Shown here in pieces: positions 1 to 6,604 of a stretch of 11,758 nt of DNA. The notes below the pieces were generated by a model. It ran no database searches, was not told where the DNA came from, and saw only the letters and a list, made by a program, of their open reading frames with translations. How positions within the stretch are numbered: the stretch's first letter is position 1; every line of letters starts with the position of its first letter. The stretch comes from an uncultured Haemophilus sp. (lineage in GTDB: Bacteria > Pseudomonadota > Gammaproteobacteria > Enterobacterales > Pasteurellaceae). The DNA lies in NCBI GenBank assembly GCA_902481695.1, contig CABSXY010000042.1, forward strand, positions 1 through 11,758, given 5' to 3'. The position numbers and the translations under genes were made by a program.

Positions 1-330
1 ATGTTTGAAGATGACGGTGAAACAGGCTATTTTTATGCATTAGATATGCGTCAAAATGCGCAGCCTGTTGTCGATTGCTTACATGTTTATAACGTCGATA
101 ACACACGCAATCACCACGAAGCACGTAAATTAGAAATCTGCTGGGATGAAAGCGGTTATTTAGCCTTATTGCTTATTAACGGCTATCCCCATGCCGTATT
201 TGATTTTGCTCATTTGATCGGCTATAACACCAACAAGCATCCTCAGCCTGACTTAATGAGCATGTGGACACACGAAGAAATCACCAATGAACGTGCAACA
301 GCATGGCTTGGTGTGAATACCATTAAATAG
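1..330 (+). CDS. DUF2251-like hypothetical protein, probably 5'-truncated by the window edge
   Basis: This is a small acidic soluble protein of unknown function; I see no signal peptide or membrane segment. The visible part is 109 residues. It opens with an acidic/aromatic stretch (FEDDGETGYFYALD, residues 2-15) that I associate with the DUF2251 family, and it has a hydrophobic core near residues 50-73. The first ATG is base 1 of the window, and the conserved stretch begins at once, so the true start probably lies upstream and the gene is cut. It ends at TAG 328-330. The following yigB begins 8 bases later, with an AGGA ribosome binding site overlapping this stop, which implies co-transcription. 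The family call is from memory of the motif; no function can be inferred beyond membership of this operon. Confidence 0.6.
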   Translation: MFEDDGETGYFYALDMRQNAQPVVDCLHVYNVDNTRNHHEARKLEICWDESGYLALLLINGYPHAVFDFAHLIGYNTNKHPQPDLMSMWTHEEITNERATAWLGVNTIK

Positions 331-338
331 GATTAACT

Positions 339-1046
339 ATGCGATTTTACCGCGGTCTTCAGCCTTTCAAGGTCATGAGTTTTGACCTTGATGACACCCT
401 TTATGATAATAGTGATGTCATTCGTTTGGCCGAAGAACGCTTTCTTCAATGTGTGCAAGAACACTCTCAACTGAGTGAGCTTACCTCAGAATATTGGCGA
501 GAATGGAAATGGCAACTGGCGGAGAGAGATCCCTTGATTGCTGAAGATGTGATTGCCTGGCGTGTCGAAACGTTACGGTACTTACTGGCACATCATGGTA
601 AAAATGCGGTTGAAATTGACCGCACTTTGGCTCTCGCTATGGAAGAATTTATTGAATGGCGGCATAAAATTGATGTACCCGCAGAAAGTATTGAAGTGCT
701 GAATCAACTTAAAGATCGCTACCCGCTTAGCGTGATTACCAATGGTAATGTGATTGCAAAACGTATTGGGTTTGAACACTTTCAGCTGAGTTTACGTGGT
801 GGAGAACAAGGCAGAGCGAAACCTCATCAAGATTTGTTCCACCAAACCGCCGATCATTTTGGCGTAAAACCGAATGAAATTTTACACATTGGTGATAACT
901 TAACTACGGATGTTCAAGGCGCCATTCAAGCTGGCTGCCAAGCTGTATGGATTAATTTATCTGGCAAAAACCTCAATTCATTTACTGAAGCAAGTGTTTT
1001 GCCTACATTAGAAATCAATCATTTAACTGAATTATTAACACTTTAA
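339..1046 (+). CDS. yigB: YigB-like HAD phosphatase (flavin-pathway 5-amino-6-(5-phosphoribitylamino)uracil phosphatase)
   Basis: This is a cytoplasmic haloacid dehalogenase-type phosphatase. E. coli YigB dephosphorylates the ribitylaminouracil phosphate intermediate of riboflavin synthesis, and that is the likely role here. All HAD motifs are visible: DLDDT with nucleophile D16 and acid/base D18, motif II T134-N135 in VITNGN, motif III K161 in RAKP, and motif IV GDNLTTD with D186 and D191. An alpha-helical cap lies between residues 24 and about 115. At 235 residues it matches E. coli YigB (238), and the opening MRFYR and closing LPTLEI stretches match it as I remember it, which supports the ATG at 339. 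An AGGA site at 329-332 lies 6 bases before the start. A perfect uptake signal (619-627) sits inside the gene and encodes part of a poorly conserved cap segment. The precise substrate is inferred from orthology. Confidence 0.9.
   Translation: MRFYRGLQPFKVMSFDLDDTLYDNSDVIRLAEERFLQCVQEHSQLSELTSEYWREWKWQLAERDPLIAEDVIAWRVETLRYLLAHHGKNAVEIDRTLALAMEEFIEWRHKIDVPAESIEVLNQLKDRYPLSVITNGNVIAKRIGFEHFQLSLRGGEQGRAKPHQDLFHQTADHFGVKPNEILHIGDNLTTDVQGAIQAGCQAVWINLSGKNLNSFTEASVLPTLEINHLTELLTL
619..627 (-). repeat. DNA uptake signal sequence inside yigB
   Basis: ACCGCACTT is a perfect reverse-strand copy of the Haemophilus core AAGTGCGGT. It is read in frame as part of D-R-T-L. A partial opposing arm AAAAATGCGGT lies at 600-610, so the two form a 6-bp GC-rich stem (TGCGGT/ACCGCA) with an 8-base loop inside coding sequence. 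Confidence 0.9.
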
Positions 1047-1050
1047 CCCT

Positions 1051-1680
1051 ATGATGAAAAAGAAAAATCAAGTTCTCGTCAGCCTTTCCATTGTGGCTTT
1101 ATTGGGCGGCTGCTCAGAAGAGCAAGTTCAACGAGATGTTTATAACAGTCTTGAGGATTGTTTAGCCGATTGGCAAAAAATCGAATTATGCGAAGCTGAC
1201 CAATCTAATGAAAATAACAGCGGTACAACTACACATGCAGGATCAGGATCCTCTCTCTCGGGCAATTTAAATACACGTCCAAGCAATAATAGCGAATGGT
1301 CAGAAGACAATCAGACCGTTAAACAAACCTTAAATACTGATGGTGCAACTCATTCTGGCAATTCAAGCAGCGCAGAGGGAACAAGTCACACGAGTTCTGC
1401 AACAGGAGAAGGACACGGTAGTATGGGCAGTGCGATTGCAGGTGCTGCAATGGGTTATATGATCGCACGTACGATGGGCTCATTTTTAGGTCCTAGCTAC
1501 AATCCAAGCAATCGCGCCGTTTCAACACCAACTGGTCAAGTTATCCAACCGCAAACTAATCGTTCTGTCGGTAAGCCCGTATTAGTTAAAGGCAATGCAG
1601 GCAGCACTTACAGCAAACCCGTTTCACGCGGTGGCTTTAAAAGTTCTAGCTCAAGCAGCAGCCGTAGCTCAGGCGGTTAA
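1051..1680 (+). CDS. ygiB: YgiB-like (DUF1190) Ser/Gly-rich lipoprotein
   Basis: This is a predicted lipoprotein of unknown function. It has a charged MMKKK start, a hydrophobic segment (residues 8-18) and a lipobox L-G-G-C, with the lipidated cysteine at C21. Behind it come two further cysteines (C37, C47) in a YNSLEDC context like that of the DUF1190/YgiB family. A low-complexity Asn/Ser/Gly/Thr region covers about 52-125, a glycine-zipper-like hydrophobic stretch about 127-147, and the tail is RGGF (193-196), a serine run and terminal Gly-Gly (208-209). I recall E. coli YgiB having the same RGGF...SRS-GG tail and lying directly before ygiC, as here. The start could be either ATG of the tandem pair at 1051/1054. 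No clear Shine-Dalgarno is visible, so translation is probably coupled to yigB, which ends 4 bases upstream. The family call is fairly secure; the function is unknown. Confidence 0.75.
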   Translation: MMKKKNQVLVSLSIVALLGGCSEEQVQRDVYNSLEDCLADWQKIELCEADQSNENNSGTTTHAGSGSSLSGNLNTRPSNNSEWSEDNQTVKQTLNTDGATHSGNSSSAEGTSHTSSATGEGHGSMGSAIAGAAMGYMIARTMGSFLGPSYNPSNRAVSTPTGQVIQPQTNRSVGKPVLVKGNAGSTYSKPVSRGGFKSSSSSSSRSSGG

Positions 1681-1682
1681 AT

Positions 1683-2864
1683 ATGAAACGAATCACGGGC
1701 TTTCCTACTCGTCCTAATATGGTGCAACAATTATTAGATGTGGGCTTTGATTACTATAATCTGCCTTCCTCTGATGGCTCCCATTATTGGTCGGATAATG
1801 TAGCGTATGAATTTACCTTAGCTGAAATCGATCGTATTGAAGATGCTACCAACGAATTGCATGCAATGTGTATGGATTTTGTTGCCGATGAAATTAAACA
1901 AGGTAATTATGCGCATTATCGCTTCACCGATTTACAGAAAAATCTGATTGAACAAACATGGTCTAAAAACGTACCGCACTTATATGGTCGTTTTGATTTT
2001 GGTTATGATGGCGAAAACCTCAAAATGTTTGAATACAATGCCGATACGCCAACTTCCCTGCTTGAAGCTGCTGTGGTGCAATGGCAATGGTTAGAGCAAA
2101 TTGAAGGCTTAGCGCATCGTGACCAATTTAATTGGATTCACGAAGAATTGCTCAATCGCTTTCAGTTTATTCAACAACAAACAGGGCTAAACGATTTCCA
2201 TTTTAGTGCCATGCAAGAAGCGGGCCGTGAAGATTGGGGCAATATCGATTACTTGGCGGACGTAGCTTACAACGCAGGTTGGCATATTCATCAGCTCGCT
2301 ATTGAAGACGTGGGCTATGATAAAGACAGTCAGCAATTCCTCGATCTGAATAATCAGCCTATTGATTGTTTATTTAAGCTCTACCCACTTGAATGGATGA
2401 CTACGACAGAATATGCACCACACATGCTTAATTCATCCACCACCTTTATTGAACCGGCGTGGAAATTACTATTAAGCAATAAAGTGCTATTAGCGAAATT
2501 GTGGCAAAAGCACCCAAATCACCCATTATTACTCCCTGCTTACTTTAGTAAACATGATATTACCGATCGTCAATCAATATGGGTGAAAAAACCGACGTTA
2601 GGCCGTGAGGGCGCCAATGTTTCTTACTATGAAAAACGTAATGGTCTAGAATTTGCTGCCAAAGGCAGCGAACATTCTGCCTTTTACGATCAAGCAGGCT
2701 ATATCTATCAACAAAAATTTGAACTGCCAAATTTTGATGGTATGTATCCTATGATTGGTTCTTGGGTAGTGGGTGATGTGGCTTGTGGAATTGGATTAAG
2801 AGAAGATTTTACCCCAGTTACCGGCAATGATAGCCACTTCATTCCGCATTATTTTGTGGAATAA
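1683..2864 (+). CDS. ygiC: YgiC family ATP-grasp carboxylate-amine ligase (glutathionylspermidine synthetase-like)
   Basis: This 393-residue cytoplasmic protein corresponds to the synthetase half of glutathionylspermidine synthetase/amidase. No amidase domain precedes it. E. coli YgiC is about 386 residues. Visible motifs are R103-x-D105 in YGRFDF, E117-x-N119 in FEYNADTPTS (116-125), the KLYPLEWM block (232-239), NKVLL (266-270), the ATP-binding lysines K302/K303 in KKPTLGREGANV, and GLRED with R373. The R-x-D and E-x-N pairs are 14 residues apart, which as I recall is the same as the Mg-ATP and substrate residues R316/D318 and E330/N332 of E. coli Gss, so the ligase site looks intact. The real substrate is unknown; I recall no proven glutathionylspermidine synthesis by YgiC. 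The start is 2 bases after ygiB, with AGGCGG (1671-1676) inside the end of ygiB as ribosome binding site. Pairing with ygiB is the best clue to function. Confidence 0.88.
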   Translation: MKRITGFPTRPNMVQQLLDVGFDYYNLPSSDGSHYWSDNVAYEFTLAEIDRIEDATNELHAMCMDFVADEIKQGNYAHYRFTDLQKNLIEQTWSKNVPHLYGRFDFGYDGENLKMFEYNADTPTSLLEAAVVQWQWLEQIEGLAHRDQFNWIHEELLNRFQFIQQQTGLNDFHFSAMQEAGREDWGNIDYLADVAYNAGWHIHQLAIEDVGYDKDSQQFLDLNNQPIDCLFKLYPLEWMTTTEYAPHMLNSSTTFIEPAWKLLLSNKVLLAKLWQKHPNHPLLLPAYFSKHDITDRQSIWVKKPTLGREGANVSYYEKRNGLEFAAKGSEHSAFYDQAGYIYQQKFELPNFDGMYPMIGSWVVGDVACGIGLREDFTPVTGNDSHFIPHYFVE

Positions 2865-2881
2865 AAACAACGCAAAAACTG

Positions 2882-2890
2882 ACCGCACTT
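2882..2890 (-). repeat. DNA uptake signal between ygiC and the alcohol dehydrogenase gene
   Basis: A perfect ACCGCACTT lies in the 48-base gap. It has no opposing arm, so it forms no hairpin. The sequence beyond the core on its own strand runs CAGTTTTTG, close to the extended uptake consensus. Confidence 0.9.
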
Positions 2891-2912
2891 AACAGATAAT
2901 AAGGAGATAAAT

Positions 2913-4058
2913 ATGTATCCATTTAGTTTTCAAAACCCTACTCGCATTGAATTTGGTCTCGATAAAGAAAAAGAGATGGGGAAATATATGCACGAATACG
3001 GTGCAAAAAAGGCCTTAATTATCTATGGTAGTGAGCGTGTTAAACAATCCGGTTTATTTGAAGATGTGGCGAAAAGTTTGCGTGAACATGGCATTGAATA
3101 CATTGAATGTGGTGGCGTAAAAAGCAACCCGACAATCAGCAAAGTTCGTGAAGCCGTTGCAATGGCGAAAGCCTTTGGTGCAGATAGTGTGTTGAGTATC
3201 GGTGGCGGCTCTTGCCTTGATAGTGCGAAAGCGATCGCGGCAGGTGCGTGCTATGACGGTGATACTTGGGACTTCTTTAAAGGCACACCGGTGCAAAAAG
3301 CATTGATGATTTTTGATGTAATCACCCTTGCGGCAACAGGCAGTGAAATGAACTGGGGCTCAGTCATTACCAATGAAGAAACGCAGCAAAAATATTCAAT
3401 TCACAGCAATCATTTATTCCCAAAAGTATCAGTCATTAATCCGAAATTACAAGCGACCGTCAGTCGTGATTATTTAGTGTATTCTGCTTCGGATATTATT
3501 GCTCATTCTATTGAAGCCTACTTCACGGCGGAATATCGTCCTGAAATTATTGATTTCTTAGTAGAAAGCAATATTAAAACCGTTATTCGCACCACGGAAA
3601 TCTTGCTTAATGACCCGCAAGATCTCAATGCACGTGGTGAATTTGCCTGGGCGGCTACACTTGCGTTAAATGGTTTAACGCATTTAGGTATCTCACCTTA
3701 CGGTTTCCCAAATCATATTATTGAGCATTCCATGAGTGCGATTTCAGATGTGCCACATGGTGCTGGCCTTTCCGTGATTATGCCTGCGTGGATGCAATCG
3801 TATCAATTTCAAAGGCCTGCTCAATTCAAACGCTTTGCTAAAGAAATATTTGGCTTAGACAAGGCTGAAGACGGTATCCTAGCCTTAAAAGCTTGGTTTG
3901 ATAAAATCGGCACACCAACGAGTCTTGAACAAATTGGTATTGATGATGAAACCTTAGCTGAAATTATTGAAAATGCGGCTCAAACTGCAATCAGAGCGAA
4001 AGTGGAAAAAACGTATACTAAAGAAGCTATTGAAGCCATTTTCGCTTTAGCGAAGTAA
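2913..4058 (+). CDS. Iron-containing (group III) alcohol dehydrogenase, YqhD/butanol dehydrogenase type
   Basis: This 381-residue cytoplasmic NAD(P)H-dependent dehydrogenase is likely to reduce short-chain aldehydes to alcohols. The N-terminal dinucleotide-binding domain has the GGGS motif at 97-100 followed by D103 and K106. The C-terminal helical metal domain carries the expected ligands D194 and H198 (SDIIAHSIEAY), H268 (PNHII) and H282 (VPHGAG), matching D194/H198/H267/H281 of E. coli YqhD by position. The length matches the family (about 385). The start is set by a strong AAGGAG at 2901-2906, six bases before ATG. It lies 48 bases after ygiC on the same strand; I see no convincing promoter of its own, so it may be read through from ygiC. 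It ends at a hairpin terminator. Cofactor preference and physiological substrate cannot be read from the sequence. Confidence 0.9.
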   Translation: MYPFSFQNPTRIEFGLDKEKEMGKYMHEYGAKKALIIYGSERVKQSGLFEDVAKSLREHGIEYIECGGVKSNPTISKVREAVAMAKAFGADSVLSIGGGSCLDSAKAIAAGACYDGDTWDFFKGTPVQKALMIFDVITLAATGSEMNWGSVITNEETQQKYSIHSNHLFPKVSVINPKLQATVSRDYLVYSASDIIAHSIEAYFTAEYRPEIIDFLVESNIKTVIRTTEILLNDPQDLNARGEFAWAATLALNGLTHLGISPYGFPNHIIEHSMSAISDVPHGAGLSVIMPAWMQSYQFQRPAQFKRFAKEIFGLDKAEDGILALKAWFDKIGTPTSLEQIGIDDETLAEIIENAAQTAIRAKVEKTYTKEAIEAIFALAK

Positions 4059-4069
4059 TCTCTCATAAG

Positions 4070-4117
4070 AAAGAGCGGTCAAATTCAAAATATAATGAAA
4101 TTTGAGCGCTCTTTTTA
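4070..4117 (+). terminator. Hairpin terminator after the alcohol dehydrogenase gene
   Basis: The left arm AAAGAGCGGTCAAATT (4070-4085) pairs with AATTTGAGCGCTCTTT (about 4099-4114), with one internal mismatch and a short AT-rich loop, and runs into a T-tract at 4112-4116. The left arm contains AAGAGCGGT, a one-base variant of the uptake signal. The element begins 12 bases after the stop codon. Confidence 0.8.
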
Positions 4118-4150
4118 TATTCTCAACATTTCACTTATTGAAAAGCATGT

Positions 4151-4188
4151 AAAAAATAACCGCACTTTAGTTACCCAAAGTGCGGTTA
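4151..4188 (-). terminator. rplA terminator built from two inverted uptake signals
   Basis: TAACCGCACTTT (4157-4168) and AAAGTGCGGTTA (4177-4188) form a perfect 12-bp inverted repeat with an 8-base loop. On the - strand it is followed by six T (4151-4156 as A on +), the form expected of an intrinsic terminator 26 bases after the rplA stop. Both arms contain perfect uptake signals (4159-4167, 4178-4186). Confidence 0.87.
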
Positions 4189-4213
4189 ATTTGAATTAAG
4201 TTTTAACGCTTAA

Positions 4214-4903
4214 TTATAGTGAAGCTTGATCAACAGCCACACCAGCACCCATAGTTGTAGAGATGCTTACTTTCTTGATAAAGATACCTTTTGCAGTAGT
4301 TGGTTTTGCTTTGTTTAAAGCAGCCAATAATGCTTGAAGGTTTTCTTTTAATTGAACTTCAGAGAAGTTTGCTTTACCAATTGTTGTGTGGATGATACCG
4401 TTTTTATCGTTACGATAACGGATCTGACCAGATTTAGCATTTTTAACTGCTTCAGCAACGTTTGGTGTTACGGTACCAACTTTAGGGTTTGGCATTAAAC
4501 CACGTGGGCCTAATACTTGACCTAATTGACCAACAACACGCATTGCATCAGGAGAAGCGATAACAACGTCAAAGTTCATTTCGCCTTTTTTGATTTGCTC
4601 TGCTAAATCTTCCATACCTACTAAATCAGCGCCAGCTTCTTTAGCTGCATCTGCGTTAGCACCTTGGGTGAACACAGCTACGCGTACTTCACGACCTGTA
4701 CCGTGTGGTAATACAGTTGCACCACGAACGTTTTGGTCTGATTTACGAGGATCGATACCTAAGTTTACTGCAACGTCAACACTTTCAACGAATTTAGCTG
4801 TTGCGAATTGTTTTAATAACGCGATTGCTTCGTTGATTTCATATGCTTTAGTAGAATCTACGCCAGCTTTGATTGCTTTCATTTTTTTAGTCAATTTAGC
4901 CAT
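4214..4903 (-). CDS. rplA: 50S ribosomal protein L1
   Basis: L1 binds 23S rRNA at the mobile L1 stalk, helps move deacylated tRNA out of the E site, and represses its own operon by binding the mRNA leader. The protein is 229 residues (E. coli 234). It shows the family's DQNVRGATVLPHGTGR block (56-71) and the hallmark LGPRGLMPNPKVGTVT (131-146) of the central domain. The start is set by GGAGG on the - strand (4913-4917), which lies in the last codons of rplK; the two genes are 4 bases apart and translationally coupled. An uptake-signal terminator follows, so the transcript ends here. In E. coli rplJL-rpoBC come next, whereas here the neighbour is a convergent alcohol dehydrogenase gene. Confidence 0.98.
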   Translation of the reverse strand: MAKLTKKMKAIKAGVDSTKAYEINEAIALLKQFATAKFVESVDVAVNLGIDPRKSDQNVRGATVLPHGTGREVRVAVFTQGANADAAKEAGADLVGMEDLAEQIKKGEMNFDVVIASPDAMRVVGQLGQVLGPRGLMPNPKVGTVTPNVAEAVKNAKSGQIRYRNDKNGIIHTTIGKANFSEVQLKENLQALLAALNKAKPTTAKGIFIKKVSISTTMGAGVAVDQASL

Positions 4904-4907
4904 CGTA

Positions 4908-5336
4908 TTATTCCTCCACCACTAAGCCCATTGAGCGAGCAGTACCAGCAATTGATTTCATTTTAGTTTCGATAGTCGCGCCAGTCATATCTGCTGCTTT
5001 AGTTTCAGCGATTTGACGAACTTGATCTAAAGTTACTTTACCCACTTTATCTTTGTTCGGTTTACCAGAACCAGATTTGATACCTGCAGCTTTTTTCAAT
5101 AATACTGCTGCTGGTGGAGTTTTAGTAATGAAAGTAAATGAACGGTCTGCATATACAGTGATAACAACTGGAATTGGTAAACCTTTCTCAATGCTCTCAG
5201 TACGAGCGTTGAATGCTTTACAGAATTCCATGATGTTCACACCTTGTTGACCTAATGCAGGACCAACTGGTGGTGATGGGTTTGCCATACCAGCTGCAAC
5301 TTGCAACTTAACGTATGCTTGGACTTTTTTTGCCAT
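4908..5336 (-). CDS. rplK: 50S ribosomal protein L11
   Basis: L11 forms the base of the ribosomal stalk with the GTPase-associated region of 23S rRNA, and is needed for factor function and RelA activation. At 142 residues it is the same length as E. coli L11. The proline-rich N-terminal signature is present at 20-34 (PSPPVGPALGQQGVN), and the C-terminal RNA-binding domain begins near PPAAVLLKKAAG (74-85). The ATG at 5336 is preceded by GAGG (5347-5350 on the - strand). Upstream are a good sigma-70-like promoter and a hairpin resembling the L1 operator, so rplK and rplA form a separately transcribed, L1-regulated unit. Confidence 0.98.
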   Translation of the reverse strand: MAKKVQAYVKLQVAAGMANPSPPVGPALGQQGVNIMEFCKAFNARTESIEKGLPIPVVITVYADRSFTFITKTPPAAVLLKKAAGIKSGSGKPNKDKVGKVTLDQVRQIAETKAADMTGATIETKMKSIAGTARSMGLVVEE

Positions 5337-5355
5337 TTTTTAGTTTCCTCTAAAT

Positions 5356-5382
5356 GGGTGATAACGCCGAAATCGGCTCCCC
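5356..5382 (-). promoter_or_regulatory. Probable L1 translational operator in the rplK leader
   Basis: On the - strand the leader reads GGGGA, then a GCCG/CGGC hairpin with loop ATTT, then an unpaired GTTATCA, then CCC. This gives a short stem, an asymmetric internal loop and an outer GGG/CCC stem. Such an arrangement, mimicking the L1 site on 23S rRNA, is known for L11-L1 leaders, where L1 binding blocks translation of rplK. It lies 6 bases upstream of the GAGG ribosome binding site. The assignment rests on position and fold by eye. Confidence 0.65.
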
Positions 5383-5399
5383 TGTTAATGAAAGGCTGT

Positions 5400-5428
5400 A
5401 TTTTAATTAATCAGCCTCGAAATTTCAA
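5400..5428 (-). promoter_or_regulatory. rplKA promoter
   Basis: On the - strand TTGAAA (5423-5428, -35) and TAAAAT (5400-5405, -10) are separated by exactly 17 bases; each hexamer matches the sigma-70 consensus at five of six positions. Transcription would start near 5393, giving a leader of about 57 bases that includes the L1-type hairpin. It lies just downstream of the nusG terminator. Confidence 0.75.
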
Positions 5429-5444
5429 GTAGAAAAACTACTCG

Positions 5445-5476
5445 AAAAACAACCGCACTTTATTTTTTAAGTGCGG
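5445..5476 (-). terminator. nusG terminator made from an uptake signal and a degenerate partner
   Basis: CCGCACTT (5453-5460) pairs with AAGTGCGG (5469-5476) around an 8-base AT-only loop. The - strand continues TTGTTTTT. One arm is the perfect uptake signal ACCGCACTT (5452-5460); the other is AAGTGCGGC, one base off. It ends the secE-nusG unit and separates it from rplKA, possibly with partial read-through. Confidence 0.75.
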
Positions 5477-5507
5477 CCATTAAATTTCTTATTTTGGAAA
5501 AGGGAAA

Positions 5508-6065
5508 TTAACGTGTTTTTTCCACTTGACCAAATTCAAGCTCAACTGGTGTTGCACGACCGAAGATAGATACAGACACTTTTAAGCGGCCTTTTTCGTA
5601 ATCCACTTCTTCAACCGTACCATTAAAGTCAGCAAATGGACCTTCTGTCACACGCACTTCTTCACCTGGTTGATATTCTTTACGATGACGTGGTTTTTCA
5701 GCACTTTGCTCTAAACGATTTAAAATTAAATCCGCTTCACGTTTAGAAATTGGCGCAGGCTTATCTGGAGTACCACCGATAAAGCCCATTACACGTGGTA
5801 CACTTTTCACTAAGTGCCATGTGTCATCATTCATTGCCATTTCAACTAACACATAGCCAGGGAAGAATTTACGTTCACTTTTACGACGTTTACCTGCTAC
5901 ATTTTCAACGACTTCTTCAGTCGGCACTAACACTTCGCCAAACTGATCTTCCATTTGTTGTTGTTTGATATATTCACGCAATGTGATTGCAACACGACTC
6001 TCAAAGCCTGAGAATGCTTGCAATACATACCAACGTTTTTTGGATACGTTTTCAGTTTCGCTCAT
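5508..6065 (-). CDS. nusG: Transcription termination/antitermination factor NusG
   Basis: NusG binds RNA polymerase through its N-terminal NGN domain to suppress pausing, and uses its C-terminal KOW domain to contact either Rho or ribosomal protein S10. The protein is 185 residues (E. coli 181). RWYVLQAFSGFE (11-22) and FFPGYVLVEM (67-76) mark the NGN domain (about 10-118). GEEVRVTEGPFADFNGTV (134-151) and VSIFGRATPVEL mark the KOW domain. The ATG at 6065 is one base after the secE stop, so the pair is coupled as in E. coli. A terminator lies downstream. Confidence 0.98.
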   Translation of the reverse strand: MSETENVSKKRWYVLQAFSGFESRVAITLREYIKQQQMEDQFGEVLVPTEEVVENVAGKRRKSERKFFPGYVLVEMAMNDDTWHLVKSVPRVMGFIGGTPDKPAPISKREADLILNRLEQSAEKPRHRKEYQPGEEVRVTEGPFADFNGTVEEVDYEKGRLKVSVSIFGRATPVELEFGQVEKTR

Positions 6066-6066
6066 T

Positions 6067-6483
6067 TTAGAATCTCAAATCAGTTAAGAAGTTAATCAAT
6101 GCAATGATAATTGAATCAATTGCCCAGAAGAATAAAGAAGTAAGCACCGTTACCGCAATAACGATTAAAGTTGTTTGACGTGTTTCTGCACGAGTTGGCC
6201 ATACCACTTTACGACCTTCAACTTTTGCTTCGCTAAAGAATGTACGAGCTTTTGTACCTTGGTTGGTAATTGCAGCGAAACCAAAGGCAATTAATAAGGC
6301 GACAACTACGCCAACTACACGCACTGGTAAAGAAAAGGCTTCTTTAAAATAAACGTTACCAATTGCTGCGGCGGTAAAAAATGCCACAGAAAGAATCCAA
6401 AGAAGCGTGTTTAAGCCTTTTGATTTTCCTTCTACGACTTGTTCTTGGTCGTGTTTCTTTTTCTCAACAATTTCAGTTGCCAT
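6067..6483 (-). CDS. secE: Preprotein translocase subunit SecE
   Basis: SecE is the essential small subunit that clamps SecY in the SecYEG channel. The protein is 138 residues and, like E. coli SecE (127), has three predicted membrane segments, at about 25-46, 53-73 and 103-133. The conserved amphipathic stretch EAKVEGRKVVWPTRAETR (85-102) lies just before the last one, the essential part of the protein. The first 20 residues are charged and variable. The start at 6483 has only a weak ribosome binding site, but the length fits and a candidate promoter is about 60 bases upstream. It is followed after one base by nusG. Confidence 0.97.
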   Translation of the reverse strand: MATEIVEKKKHDQEQVVEGKSKGLNTLLWILSVAFFTAAAIGNVYFKEAFSLPVRVVGVVVALLIAFGFAAITNQGTKARTFFSEAKVEGRKVVWPTRAETRQTTLIVIAVTVLTSLFFWAIDSIIIALINFLTDLRF

Positions 6484-6541
6484 AATTGAATCCGTATAAA
6501 ATAAGGGATAAATAATTTTTAGATTAATTTCAGAACGTGCG

Positions 6542-6570
6542 ATTGTAGCATTTTCTTTCGGAATTGCCTA
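6542..6570 (-). promoter_or_regulatory. Candidate secE-nusG promoter
   Basis: On the - strand TACAAT (6542-6547) carries an extended -10 TG one base upstream (TGCTACAAT). It lies 17 bases after TAGGCA (6565-6570), which matches the -35 consensus at four of six positions. The leader before secE would be about 50 bases. Confidence 0.55.
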
Positions 6571-6591
6571 TGAAAAATGTTAGAAAAAACA

Positions 6592-6600
6592 ACCGCACTT
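6592..6600 (-). repeat. Unpaired uptake signal with T-tract after clpX
   Basis: A perfect ACCGCACTT; on the - strand AAGTGCGGT is followed by TGTTTTTT, the extended uptake consensus. It starts 4 bases after the clpX stop, where a terminator would be expected, but I find no opposing arm. Confidence 0.9.
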
Positions 6601-6604
6601 TCCG

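Noticed and set aside
1200..1430. Frameshift or non-coding stretch in ygiB, because of low complexity
   Set aside because: The frame is open from lipobox to Gly-Gly tail, and the end matches the DUF1190 family; low complexity is normal for it.
2895..2913. GATAAT at 2895-2900 as a -10 for the alcohol dehydrogenase gene
   Set aside because: It has no -35 at a proper distance and would start transcription almost at the start codon, after the ribosome binding site.
4590..4925. Open frame of 111 codons on the + strand
   Set aside because: It is antisense to rplA, whose family match is clear; the translation shows no recognisable domain.
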